Shown in pieces: positions 9,206 through 17,304 of a DNA stretch of 37,083 bases. This DNA is from Caldilineaceae bacterium bin5 (GTDB lineage: Bacteria > Chloroflexota > Anaerolineae > Caldilineales > Caldilineaceae): NCBI GenBank assembly GCA_002238445.1, contig MPML01000048.1, forward strand, positions 1 to 37,083. The letters run 5' to 3'. The first letter of the stretch is position 1; each line of letters begins with the position of its first letter. Position numbers and translations under genes: made by a program. Under the pieces are notes generated by a model. That model was not told the origin of the DNA. It did no database searches and saw nothing but the letters and a program-made list of their open reading frames with translations.

Positions 9206-10609
9206 ATGACGATCCAGAAGGCAGTACAGACGCGTGAGGACACAATCCTCCATCATCGCGAGCGCCTCAACGCCGTTCTCCTCCACATCCAGGAGAACAT
9301 GGACGCGCCCCTGACAGTCGAGACGCTGGCAGAAGTCGCTGGCTTCTCGCCGTTCTACTTCCACCGCATCTTCGCCGCCTACCTCCACCAGACCACCAGC
9401 GACTACGTGCGCCGCATCCGGCTCGAATGGGCGGCCCGCCGCCTCATCCTCAGCCGCGAACCGGTGACGCAGATCGCGTTGACAGCCGGCTACGAGACCC
9501 CTGCCGCATTCAGCCGCGCCTTCAAAAAACAGTTCAAGGTCAGCCCCCGCACCTTCCGCACGCTGCGCCGCCCCCATCTGTATGCCAACAACTGGGAGCC
9601 GCTTCTGCTCCAACCTGAGTTCCGCCAGCGGCCCGACCATGAGCTGGTCTACATCCCCTGTATTGGCGCCGAAGCGGCCAGCGAAACCGTCTGGACGACC
9701 CTTATCCAGCACACATCTTCAGCAGGGGAAAGCGGAGCGGCCGCTCTCGAGCCTGTTGAACCGTACGCATACGTACAGGTCTGCCGCGACTGCCCCGACG
9801 ACGGCACTTCCGCTAGCGACAAAACGCGCCTTGATGCCGGTATTCTTCTCGACGAGAACGCGTCCATCCAGCCTCGCAAACCGGTCGACGTTCAGCATCT
9901 CGACGGTGGTGTCTACGCCGTATTTCATCACGACGGCCGTCGCCGCGACGCCATGTGGCAGGCCATCTACAAGAAATGGCTGCCGCAAAGCGACGTTCGC
10001 CTGCGCGACGCGCCGTCCTATGCAGAAAGCGCCGCCCCTCCCAGCACCGACCTCCGCCAGGACCAATCCATCGCATTCTACATTCCCATCAACGGCTCGC
10101 TATACGAGCTACAAAAAAAGGAGACACATATGTCCCCCACAGTCAGCACAACACAACAGCCGGACCGCCACATGCTCAGCATCACCCGCCATGTCAATAT
10201 CGACGAGCTGCACAACCATCTGCGCGAATCCTATGAGCAGCTAGCGGCCCTGGTCGCCGAATCGGGCGTTGAACAGGATGGCAAGCCGGTCGCCATTTAC
10301 CACGGCGAAGTCAACCAGGAGAAAAACGGGCCGGTCGAAGTCGGCATCCCCGTCAAAACCGTTCCCCCCGTCAGCGGCGAAATCAAAAGCGGAACCCTTC
10401 CCGGCGGCTCCATCGCCTACACGTCGCTAACCTTGCGGCAAGCGCATTTCCCCGAGATACTGGGCTACTATGACGCCGTCTACAATTGGATCGAGGAGAA
10501 TGGCCATCAGATCGCCAACTCCCCGCGCGAGGAGTACGTGACCAGGCCCATGGACAAAGAAGCAGGCATGGATCAACCCTTCCTCGAAATCGCCTGGCCC
10601 TACAAGTAA
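9206..10609 (+). CDS. AraC-family regulator with two tandem GyrI-like domains
   Basis: 467 aa. An AraC/XylS DNA-binding domain occupies about residues 20-118, with two helix-turn-helices (LTVETLAEVAGFSPFYFHRIF at ~36-56 and VTQIALTAGYETPAAFSRAF at ~87-106). Residues ~140-305 look like a GyrI/BmrR-type small-molecule-binding domain (LEPVEPYAYVQVCRDCP, then LDGGVYAVFHHDG). A second one follows from residue 309 (EVNQEKNGPVEVGIPV, then LPGGSIAYTSLTL). Usual AraC-GyrI proteins have one such domain and about 290 residues. ATG 9206 is favoured because a -10 box ends 6 nt upstream; in-frame ATG 9182 is an alternative. Just before residue 309 the DNA reads A7-GGAG followed by ATG, a full ribosome-binding site inside the gene. 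Confidence 0.85.
   Translation: MTIQKAVQTREDTILHHRERLNAVLLHIQENMDAPLTVETLAEVAGFSPFYFHRIFAAYLHQTTSDYVRRIRLEWAARRLILSREPVTQIALTAGYETPAAFSRAFKKQFKVSPRTFRTLRRPHLYANNWEPLLLQPEFRQRPDHELVYIPCIGAEAASETVWTTLIQHTSSAGESGAAALEPVEPYAYVQVCRDCPDDGTSASDKTRLDAGILLDENASIQPRKPVDVQHLDGGVYAVFHHDGRRRDAMWQAIYKKWLPQSDVRLRDAPSYAESAAPPSTDLRQDQSIAFYIPINGSLYELQKKETHMSPTVSTTQQPDRHMLSITRHVNIDELHNHLRESYEQLAALVAESGVEQDGKPVAIYHGEVNQEKNGPVEVGIPVKTVPPVSGEIKSGTLPGGSIAYTSLTLRQAHFPEILGYYDAVYNWIEENGHQIANSPREEYVTRPMDKEAGMDQPFLEIAWPYK
10113..10132 (+). promoter_or_regulatory. Internal ribosome-binding site and slippery A-run within the AraC gene
   Basis: AAGGAG at 10118-10123 is followed after 6 nt by an in-frame ATG at 10130. This would allow separate synthesis of a 159-residue GyrI-like protein (10130-10609). 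The seven As at 10113-10119 are read as CAA AAA AAG, giving the heptamer A-AAA-AAG in the register used for -1 frameshifting in dnaX. Both signals are directly visible; their use is unproven. Confidence 0.55.
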
Positions 10610-10628
10610 ACGAAGAGGAAAGAGGAAC

Positions 10629-10654
10629 TGAGGCAAGAGCAAACTCCTGCCTCA
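10629..10654. terminator. Stem-loop between convergent AraC and PhyH genes
   Basis: TGAGGCA (10629-10635) pairs with TGCCTCA (10648-10654), and after an A-C mismatch GAG pairs with CTC around the loop CAAA. It sits in the 70-bp convergent gap. There is no T tract, so if it terminates it is not a classical intrinsic terminator. Confidence 0.45.
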
Positions 10655-10658
10655 CTCC

Positions 10659-10678
10659 TATCCCCTATCCCCTGTCCC
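10659..10678. repeat. Short heptanucleotide repeat (TATCCCC x2 plus partial)
   Basis: TATCCCC occurs at 10659-10665 and 10666-10672, followed by the variant TGTCCC. It directly abuts the 3' end of the PhyH gene and is similar in form to the TGACCCC array at 26513. Confidence 0.6.
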
Positions 10679-10679
10679 T

Positions 10680-11522
10680 TCACTCCGCCTCTGCCGGGCT
10701 ATGCTCCTTCAACCACATGCGCAACGGCACGTCTTCGTCCGTCGGCGAAAAACGGCCGTTTGCATTCACGCTCCAACCCAGCAACTGGCGCCGGATCGGG
10801 CTGCAGCTATCCCACAAGCTCTCGACCGTCATGTCATCTTTTGTGCGTAACCAGCGGTATCCGTAACCGTAAAACAGAACCCGTCGCGTGATGTCCGACC
10901 AGTTGGGGCTGGCCGTATGCCAAAGACGGCGATCAAAGAACACCGCGTCCCCCGGCTTGGCCAGCACCGGCGTCGCTCCCTCCGGCTGCCCGATGCCATT
11001 CTCCGGCCTGTCGATCGTATCCTGCACATGGCTGCGAGGCACTACCCAAAAGTTGCCCCGTCCCGGCTCGCTCGTGTCCGACAAAAAATAGGCCACCTTT
11101 AGCGACAGCCGCGGCCGCGGATGACTCTCCATCTCCACGTTGACGCGCCCGCTGTCCTGGTGCCAGTGGAATGTCTTGTCATTGGGCTCTTCCCCGTTCG
11201 GCGGCGTCACGATAAGATGCGCGTGATACAGGAAAATGTTCCATCCCAGGATTCCCCATACCTTGGGCAGAACCCGTTCGTAGTCGACCAGATCAGTGAA
11301 ATATGGGTCGTCGGGGATGAAATTGGGGTAGAACAGCGCTTTGCGCGGGTCTTGCCCCTCCGTCAACTTGGCCTCGTGGATCCGCTCAGTCAATGCGACA
11401 CCCCGTTCCACCTGCTCCGGCGACAGGGCATTCCTGACATAAAGCAAACCGGTCTCGTTGAAAGTCCGCCGTTCTTCCTCCGTCAGGCTATGGTCCAGAG
11501 AGGCGGCGCTCAGTGCAGACAT
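10680..11522 (-). CDS. Phytanoyl-CoA dioxygenase (PhyH) family protein 1
   Basis: 280 aa Fe(II)/2-oxoglutarate dioxygenase. The iron facial triad is H121-x-D123 (HWHQD) with the distal H202 (RRLWHTASPN); the 2-oxoglutarate-binding arginine is R213 or R214 (DITRRVL). The jelly-roll context VVPRSHVQDT and KPGDAVFFD is typical of PhyH. The ATG is preceded by AAGGAG with about 7 nt spacing. Its sequence differs clearly from the other PhyH proteins here. Family members hydroxylate lipids, halogenate or modify small metabolites, so the substrate is unknown. A degenerate copy of the MITE family begins about 135 bp upstream of its start. Confidence 0.88.
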   Translation of the reverse strand: MSALSAASLDHSLTEEERRTFNETGLLYVRNALSPEQVERGVALTERIHEAKLTEGQDPRKALFYPNFIPDDPYFTDLVDYERVLPKVWGILGWNIFLYHAHLIVTPPNGEEPNDKTFHWHQDSGRVNVEMESHPRPRLSLKVAYFLSDTSEPGRGNFWVVPRSHVQDTIDRPENGIGQPEGATPVLAKPGDAVFFDRRLWHTASPNWSDITRRVLFYGYGYRWLRTKDDMTVESLWDSCSPIRRQLLGWSVNANGRFSPTDEDVPLRMWLKEHSPAEAE

Positions 11523-11658
11523 AGGGCTTCTCCTTTATTCGGTTTTGCTAACACGCCCTCCAAGTTTAGCACGAAATGGCCGCAGGACAACCTGCCTGGG
11601 AAACCGGGTCCATCCCAAACTATTGTGCCGATTCGTATCGCCCCATTTCGGCGGCCCA

Positions 11659-11946
11659 GTAAATCCGCGACGTCTCAATTCGCGACCTTGCCTGGGGCGA
11701 GTGAAGGGATCTCTCACTCCTTTTTTTGTTTTATGGGCGGTCGGGCCTTCGGCCCTCCCTTGTGCAGGGGCTGCGCCCCCGCAACGCCCCCCTCCAAAAC
11801 CATCTCTCATCGACCGTACGACGTGATTCCAGCTGTGCGGCTCGACGAAGGTGGCGGCTGCCAACGAGTACACGAGGAGATAGCCCGAATGTCGGCGGGA
11901 CTGAAGGTCTGGTCCACACAGGCGCTGCATATAGCTTAGTAGTCAC
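11659..11946. mobile_element. MITE-like repeat, copy 1 (degenerate ends)
   Basis: Positions 11732-11804 are identical over 73 bp to 28153-28225 in the intact copy 2, and weaker similarity continues to the right end. The core contains two GC-rich hairpins: GGGCC-TTC-GGCCC, and GGGGC-TGC-GCCCC. The right end at 11933-11946 (AGCTTAGTAGTCAC) matches the copy-2 right terminal repeat at 11 of 14 positions. A possible left end, GTAAATCCGCGACG at 11659, keeps only the GTAA start and 8 of 14 bases. No target duplication is seen, so this is an old, decayed copy. Open frames across it are not coding. Confidence 0.7.
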
Positions 11947-12282
11947 GTTCAGAGGCTGAAAAAGGAAAGGCGTGCGCAGAATCGGCCCGGTTCCTATCTG
12001 GCTCTCGTTTTATCCGGCCATGATTTTCGGCGACCAGTTATGGTGTAACTCGCGGCCCCACGCGGTAAATGAATGGCTTCCTTCGTGGCCCTTCGCGGTT
12101 CTTCACGCAGCGGAAGAGAATTACTTCGCATTCTGTACGGCCGTGAATCCTTTGGCAAGAACTTGGCCAACAGCTTTAAGCGCACCCAATTCGGGTGCAT
12201 CCCATAATATTGTCTCTCTGCAATCTGCCCTTTCAACTGACGCAAAAAGAATCCCCTCAACAGCCGTCAATCGCTCGCCTGT
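11947..12282. other. Gene-free interval with one small hairpin
   Basis: No convincing gene is seen. The only clear structure is GCACCC (12182-12187) pairing with GGGTGC (12193-12198) around AATTC. A run around 12080-12110 with cgtggcccttcgcggttc has the look of a dispersed repeat, but no second copy is present here. Confidence 0.4.
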
Positions 12283-12318
12283 AATCCTGAAAATCCTTCA
12301 ATCCTGCAAATCCTGATT
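12283..12318. repeat. Imperfect tandem repeat of AATCCT units
   Basis: AATCCT recurs at 12283, 12292, 12300 and 12309, giving four units of 8-9 bp separated by GAA, TC and GCA spacers. It lies just upstream of the palindrome-promoter unit of the peptide importer. Confidence 0.6.
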
Positions 12319-12399
12319 CAGACAGCGGCTGCCCAAGAGTTAGGGAGCCGCCCCTCCCAATTCCGGGCGCTTGACTGAGCTTCATCAAAAAATTATAAT
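12319..12399 (+). promoter_or_regulatory. Strong sigma70-type promoter with upstream palindrome
   Basis: TTGACT (12371-12376), a 17-bp spacer and the perfect -10 TATAAT (12394-12399) predict transcription from about 12406, giving a leader of ~113 nt before the binding-protein start. Starting at 12321 is the near-palindrome GACAGC-G-GCTGCC, 37 bp upstream of the -35. The same arrangement occurs at 25517-25597 before a PhyH gene. Confidence 0.75.
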
Positions 12400-12518
12400 T
12401 TATTTGAATCGCCATTCTGGAAGTGAATCCAGAACCATCAGGATCGTGTCGCGAGGTTGCCTGCCAGGCATCTTTTGGGCTATCCGCAAATCCACCCTCA
12501 TTTACAAGGAGCAATGCC

Positions 12519-14144
12519 ATGGGAAGCAGTTCACTGAACCGACGAGAGTTTTTGCGCTGGACAGGCGTATTGGCAGGCCTTGGTACGCTTAGTGCCTGTG
12601 TCCCTCCAGCAGCCGCGCCGATGGCTGAGGAAGCTGCCCCTGCAGCTGCCGGTGGTATTACTCGAGGGGGTTCGTTGGTACACTCCTATACGAGTGGCCT
12701 CGGGACCATGGATCCCCAGCTTACCCAGTCAATTAATCACGTGTTTTACGATGCAGTATACAACGGGCTGGTGCGACTGGAGCTGGAAGATTCCGAAACC
12801 GGGAAATTCAAGATTGTAGGCTCGCTGGCCGAATCGTGGGAACAGCCGGATGCCAAGACGATCATCTTCACCCTGCGCCAGGGCATTAAGTTCCACGACG
12901 GCAGTGATTTCGACGCTGAAGTGGCGAAGTGGAACTTTGAGCGCCAGCGAGATCACCCCAAATCGCAGCGCAAATCAAGTCTGGCCTTTATCGAGTCCGT
13001 GGACGCGCTGGACAGCCACACGCTGCAGATCACGAGCGCACAGGACAATGCCGCACTTCTGAGCACCCTGGCATTCGGCGCCGCCGGGTTGGTGCATATA
13101 GGGTCAAAGGCCGCTTTTGATGAGATGGGCGAGGAAGGCATTGCCCGGCAGGGCGTCGGCACCGGCCCCTTCCGCGTCAAGGAATGGGTCACCGACGACC
13201 GCATCGTCCTTGAACGCAATCCTGACTACTGGGAGATGGGCGAAGACGGCCAGCCGCTGCCCTACCTGGACGAGGCCGTTCTGCGTGTCATCCCCGATCC
13301 CACCGTCTCGCTCGTGGACATGCGCGCCGGTACGCTGCATCTCATGGAGCTGGTACTCCCGAAAGATGTGCAAACCATCGAGGCCGATCCCGATCTGCGG
13401 ATTGACGCACTGCCTTGGGCCGGTTTGAATCTCTTCCTGGTGGGGTACAATACCAAGAGGCCTCCCTTTGATGACGTCCGAGTGCGCATGGCCGCCAACT
13501 ATGGCATCGACCGCGAAGGCATGGCCAAGGCGCTGGGCTTCGGTGCCGCCACCGGCCACTACTATCCTTACTACACTGAGGGAACGCTCGGTTTTGATCC
13601 CTCCGTCGAGCGCTACGAATACAATCCGGACAAGGTGACAGAGTTGCTCACCGAAGCCGGCTATCCTGACGGTCTTGACCTTGAACTGCTGGTTATCGCC
13701 AGGGAGCCGGAGGCCACCATCGGCGAGTTCGCCCAGCAAATGTGGACCGCCGTGGGCATCAGGACCGAACTGAAACTGCTGGAGCGGGTCGCCTGGGGCG
13801 AACTGTTGCAGAGTACCGAAGACTTCTCGGCAACATTCTGGCGCGGTCAGCTTTGGCCGTCAGTCGATCCAGAGTTTGCGCGGCCTGTACTGGGGTGTGG
13901 CGCTACCTCGAACTGGAGCTTCTTCTGCGATGACGAGATTGAGGCAGCGCTGGACGAGGGTCTGACGACATCCGATCCGGCCGAGCGCAGTGAAATCTAT
14001 AGTCGCATGTGGCGGGTCGTCCATGAGAAAGCGTACGTATCCGGCGGATATCTGATCCCCAGTTTCGTCGCCTACCGCAAAGAGGTAAACGGGCTGTCCT
14101 ACAACTTCCAAGACCCGTACCTGGGGAATATCTGGCTGGCATAG
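12519..14144 (+). CDS. Peptide/nickel-type ABC transporter substrate-binding lipoprotein (family 5), Tat signal
   Basis: 541 aa solute-binding protein of the DppA/OppA class (SBP_bac_5). The N-terminus NRREFLRWTGVLAGLGTLSAC combines a twin-arginine motif with a lipobox (LSAC), so it is probably exported folded and then lipid-anchored. Family features are GGSLVHSYTSGLGTMDPQ, LRQGIKFHDGSDFDAEVAKWNFE and TGPFRVKEW. ATG 12519 has AAGGAG at 12506-12511, 7 nt upstream. A longer in-frame start at 12423 lacks a ribosome-binding site and would bury the signal. Two permease genes follow, but no ATPase gene. The ligand may be a peptide or an oligosaccharide, since many family-5 proteins in such genomes bind sugars. 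Confidence 0.9.
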   Translation: MGSSSLNRREFLRWTGVLAGLGTLSACVPPAAAPMAEEAAPAAAGGITRGGSLVHSYTSGLGTMDPQLTQSINHVFYDAVYNGLVRLELEDSETGKFKIVGSLAESWEQPDAKTIIFTLRQGIKFHDGSDFDAEVAKWNFERQRDHPKSQRKSSLAFIESVDALDSHTLQITSAQDNAALLSTLAFGAAGLVHIGSKAAFDEMGEEGIARQGVGTGPFRVKEWVTDDRIVLERNPDYWEMGEDGQPLPYLDEAVLRVIPDPTVSLVDMRAGTLHLMELVLPKDVQTIEADPDLRIDALPWAGLNLFLVGYNTKRPPFDDVRVRMAANYGIDREGMAKALGFGAATGHYYPYYTEGTLGFDPSVERYEYNPDKVTELLTEAGYPDGLDLELLVIAREPEATIGEFAQQMWTAVGIRTELKLLERVAWGELLQSTEDFSATFWRGQLWPSVDPEFARPVLGCGATSNWSFFCDDEIEAALDEGLTTSDPAERSEIYSRMWRVVHEKAYVSGGYLIPSFVAYRKEVNGLSYNFQDPYLGNIWLA

Positions 14145-14184
14145 CCGCTTCCATCTGGGCCGGGAAGCCATACAAGGAGGCGCC

Positions 14185-15135
14185 TTGGGACGGTATCTAC
14201 TGCGCCGCATAGTCCACTTCGTGCCAGTGTTGTTCGTGGTCTCGCTCATTGCATTTACGGTGACGCTTCTCTTGCCCGGCGATGCTGCGCTGGCCATGCT
14301 CGGCGAATCAAATATCCATGACAAAGTAGCCTACGAGGCCATGCGCACTGAACTGGGGTTGGATCAGCCGATTCCAGTCCAGTACGCGAAGTGGTTGGGG
14401 CGGGCGCTCACAGGCGACCTGGGACGGTCCATCCGTACCGGCGAGCCGGTATTGGAGGGCCTGCTGGCCCGCCTTCCAGTGACGCTCCAATTGACGGCTA
14501 TGGTTATGGTCCTTGCCCTGATGTTCGGCCTGCCGCTGGGCATCGTATCGGCCCTGTATCCAAACTCCAAGGCCGATACGGTGACCACGGTTCTGGCCGT
14601 AGGCGGGGCCGCCGTTCCCGACTTCTGGTTGGGGATCCTGTTCATCTACTTCTTCGCGCTGTGGCTTAGAGTTGTGCCGCCCTCGGGATACGTGCCCCTC
14701 ACCGAAGGGCTGTGGCCCAATGTCAGGTCCATGCTGCTTCCGGCACTGTCGTTGGGCATGTACCTTACGGCAATCACAATGCGCCAGACACGCTCTTCGC
14801 TCATCGAAGTCATGCAGCAGGAGTATGTAACTGTAGCCCGGGCCAAGGGACTGCGGGAGCGGGTTGTCGTCATGCGGCACGCCCTCAAGAATGCTCTGAT
14901 TCCCGTGGCCACCGTCATCGGTTTGCAGGTGGGGCGTCTGTTTGGCGGTGCCGTTGTCGTGGAAACGATCTTTGCGCTGCCGGGGCTGGGCCGCGTGGCC
15001 GCCAACTCCATCTTCTTCCGCGATTTCCCCATGTTGCAAGGTGCCATGCTCGTAATGGCCGTCGGCGTACTCGCGGCAAATCTCCTCACCGACCTGCTCT
15101 ATGCCTTTGCCGACCCGCGTATCCGCTATACGTAG
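14185..15135 (+). CDS. ABC transporter permease, DppB-like
   Basis: 316 aa integral membrane protein of the OppB/DppB half of peptide importers. It begins MGRYLLRRIVHFVPVLFVVSLIAF and has about six membrane segments with the EAA loop QEYVTVARAKGLRERVVVMRHALKNALIPV and the C-terminal motif LLTDLLYAFADPRIRY. The TTG start at 14185 is supported by AAGGAGG at 14174-14180, 4 nt upstream. It starts 40 bp after the binding-protein gene, a gap with no obvious hairpin. Confidence 0.9.
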   Translation: MGRYLLRRIVHFVPVLFVVSLIAFTVTLLLPGDAALAMLGESNIHDKVAYEAMRTELGLDQPIPVQYAKWLGRALTGDLGRSIRTGEPVLEGLLARLPVTLQLTAMVMVLALMFGLPLGIVSALYPNSKADTVTTVLAVGGAAVPDFWLGILFIYFFALWLRVVPPSGYVPLTEGLWPNVRSMLLPALSLGMYLTAITMRQTRSSLIEVMQQEYVTVARAKGLRERVVVMRHALKNALIPVATVIGLQVGRLFGGAVVVETIFALPGLGRVAANSIFFRDFPMLQGAMLVMAVGVLAANLLTDLLYAFADPRIRYT

Positions 15136-15137
15136 CG

Positions 15138-15237
15138 ACTGTGTCAAAACATGGGTTGAGCCGCAAAATCGGGCGTCGAAAAGCTTGGAGCGAACGGGGT
15201 TAAGCCCCTATCAGTTCCAATGTGGTCCTGACACTGT
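15138..15237. repeat. Possible relic of a small inverted-repeat element between permease genes
   Basis: ACTGTGTCAAAAC (15138-15150) and the inverse of GTCCTGACACTGT (15225-15237) agree at 10 of 13 positions and bound exactly 100 bp. Inside is a small GGGG-CCCC hairpin near 15196-15208. No flanking duplication is visible. It occupies the unusually long gap (270 bp) between the DppB and DppC genes; the rest of that gap shows nothing else. Confidence 0.35.
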
Positions 15238-15405
15238 TTCTTAGGGGAGAAACGGGGTGATGTGAGTAACCCTCAAATGTCGTACGCAGCCGGCTAAACG
15301 GGCGCCAGGACTAGCAGCGACTGCTCACACACACTCGGAAGCTGAGGACCCGACGCATCTGATCTGCAACCCCTTACTCTCATCGCCACAGCCGGAGGAA
15401 GTCTG

Positions 15406-16311
15406 TTGACTCGCAAAGACGCAATGACTCAGTTCTCGGGGGAGATAGGGTCTGTTCAACCGCGCCGAATCAAGGACTTTCTAGATCGATTTCTGAGAAG
15501 CCGCGGAGCCGGCTTTGGTGTAGCGGTACTGGTTGTTCTGCTACTCACCGCTCTGACGGCAGACGTGATTGCCCCCTATGATCCGGTCCAGTTCCAGGAT
15601 GCCGATGTTCTGGAACAGCCCAGTCTCAGGCATCTTCTGGGTACCGACCAGCTTGCTCGCGACACCTTGAGTCGTGTCATCCATGGCGCGCGCGTCTCAG
15701 TGCAGGCCGGTGTTGGCGCAGTGGGCTTCGCGCTGGTGATAGGTGTGTTCATCGGCCTCCTGGCCGGCTACTATGGCGGGTGGGTCGACGATGCTCTTAT
15801 GCGCCTGGTCGATGGCTTCTATGCCTTCCCGCTGCTACTGCTGGCGCTGGCAATCGCTTATAGCCTGGGCCCTGGACTGAACAATACTCTCTTGGCCATC
15901 GGTGTCGGCTTTACACCCCACTTCGCGCGTCTGGCGCGGGGGCAGGCCCTTTCGGTACGCGAGCGTGAATTCGTTTCCGCAGCCCGCGTAACCGGCGCCC
16001 AGCCATGGCGGATCATGGCCTACCACATCTGGCCCAATGTGACGGCGGCTATCATCGTGCAGGCCTCGCTGCTGGTTGGGCAGGCCATCATCACCGAGGC
16101 AGCTCTGAGCTTTCTGGGTCTCGGCGTGGAGCCGCCTACCGCGAGCTGGGGTTCAATGCTAAAGGTCGGCTACCAGTACCTGGATCGGTCGCCCGTCCTT
16201 TCCTTCGCGCCAGGCTGTGCCATGTTTGTCACAGTGCTCGGCTTCAACTTCCTGGGCGATGGACTCCGCCATGCCCTCGATCCACGACTGTGGCAACGTG
16301 GTGTGGCATGA
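15406..16311 (+). CDS. ABC transporter permease, DppC-like
   Basis: 301 aa permease of the OppC/DppC half. It has an N-terminal hydrophobic helix (GFGVAVLVVLLLTALTADVI), the motif LLGTDQLARDTLSRVIHGARVS, the EAA loop REFVSAARVTGAQPWRIMAYHI followed by WPNV, and the typical end FLGLGVEPPTASWGSML, then FNFLGDGLRHALDPR. The TTG start at 15406 follows GGAGGAA at 15394-15400; an ATG at 15424 is a weaker choice. No DppD/DppF-type ATPases follow, because an SDR gene comes next after 49 bp. Confidence 0.9.
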   Translation: MTRKDAMTQFSGEIGSVQPRRIKDFLDRFLRSRGAGFGVAVLVVLLLTALTADVIAPYDPVQFQDADVLEQPSLRHLLGTDQLARDTLSRVIHGARVSVQAGVGAVGFALVIGVFIGLLAGYYGGWVDDALMRLVDGFYAFPLLLLALAIAYSLGPGLNNTLLAIGVGFTPHFARLARGQALSVREREFVSAARVTGAQPWRIMAYHIWPNVTAAIIVQASLLVGQAIITEAALSFLGLGVEPPTASWGSMLKVGYQYLDRSPVLSFAPGCAMFVTVLGFNFLGDGLRHALDPRLWQRGVA

Positions 16312-16360
16312 CAACTGCTTCGAGAGACCATGAGAGAGAACCTTCAAAAGAGACAAACAA

Positions 16361-17137
16361 ATGAAACTCAGGAATCGGACAGCGCTCATCACCGGGGCCA
16401 GCCGCGGCATAGGAAGGGCAATCGCCCTGGCATTTGCCGCCGAAGGCGCTGACCTGGCAATCACCGCCCGCTCGCACGAAGACCTGGAACTACTGAGTTC
16501 GGAAGCTGGCGCAATGGGCGTGCGTTGTGTCACAGTAGCGGCCGATCTCTCGAATTCGCACTCGGTTGAGACTATCTTCAGTCATGTCTATCAGGCTTTC
16601 GACCGCGTGGACATTCTGGTCAATAACGCCGGCGTCGGCAGCAGCATTGACCCTAAACCGTTGATCCATTTCGACGATCAGATATGGGACTTGACGTTCC
16701 AGGTCAATGTAAAGGCGCCATATCTGCTCTGCAAGCAGTTCGTACCCAACATGATCGAGCGCAAATACGGTCGGATTATTAACATTGCATCTCTGGCTGG
16801 TAAAGCGGGGCTGCTTCACGGCTCGGCCTATTCGGCAAGCAAGCACGCTCTGCTGGGCATGACCCGCTCGCTCGCGGCTGAGGTCGTGGGTGATGGCATT
16901 ACGGTCAATGCCATCTGCCCAGGAGCAGTACGTACCGTCACCAATGAACCCAGAATGACCTACGACGCGCGCCGATTGGGAATGTCTGTCGAGGATTATG
17001 AGGCTACCATGACCCCGCTTGGACGCAGACTGGAATCTGAAGAAATTGCCCCTATGGCGGTCTATATGGCCAGTGACGAAGCATCTGTCATTACAGGCCA
17101 ATCCTTCAATATTGATGGCGGGGTCTTCATGTGGTAA
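16361..17137 (+). CDS. SDR family oxidoreductase
   Basis: 258 aa classical short-chain dehydrogenase/reductase. The cofactor motif TGASRGIG is at 11-18, NNAG at 88-91, and the catalytic residues are S144, Y157 and K161 (YSASK). A PGAVRT motif near 187-192 and the C-terminal ITGQSFNIDGG fit FabG/3-ketoacyl-reductase-like or sugar-dehydrogenase SDRs. Length is normal. The ribosome-binding site is weak (AAAAGAGAC upstream). It lies 49 bp after the DppC gene and is probably cotranscribed, suggesting that the imported compound is oxidised or reduced. The substrate cannot be assigned. Confidence 0.9.
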   Translation: MKLRNRTALITGASRGIGRAIALAFAAEGADLAITARSHEDLELLSSEAGAMGVRCVTVAADLSNSHSVETIFSHVYQAFDRVDILVNNAGVGSSIDPKPLIHFDDQIWDLTFQVNVKAPYLLCKQFVPNMIERKYGRIINIASLAGKAGLLHGSAYSASKHALLGMTRSLAAEVVGDGITVNAICPGAVRTVTNEPRMTYDARRLGMSVEDYEATMTPLGRRLESEEIAPMAVYMASDEASVITGQSFNIDGGVFMW

Positions 17138-17304
17138 ATCGGGCCCCGCTGTGGACTTGACCTCCCAAACGGTCTCGACGCACCCGCTATTGACCTGCTT
17201 TTCACTGAAAACGAACGCGCATAGCTATCGAACTCTTTTGCCCCGGCGCCTCCACGCGCCCACTCCCTTCGCGTTGCCACCCCAAAATCGGGGACGCAGA
17301 CATA

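Noticed and set aside
11732..11940. Open frames in the MITE copies, both strands, containing a repeated Gly/Pro/Arg-rich segment
   Set aside because: The frames exist because the shared nucleotide repeat is GC rich and stop-poor; they have no ribosome-binding site, differ in their flanks and are readable in several frames at once.
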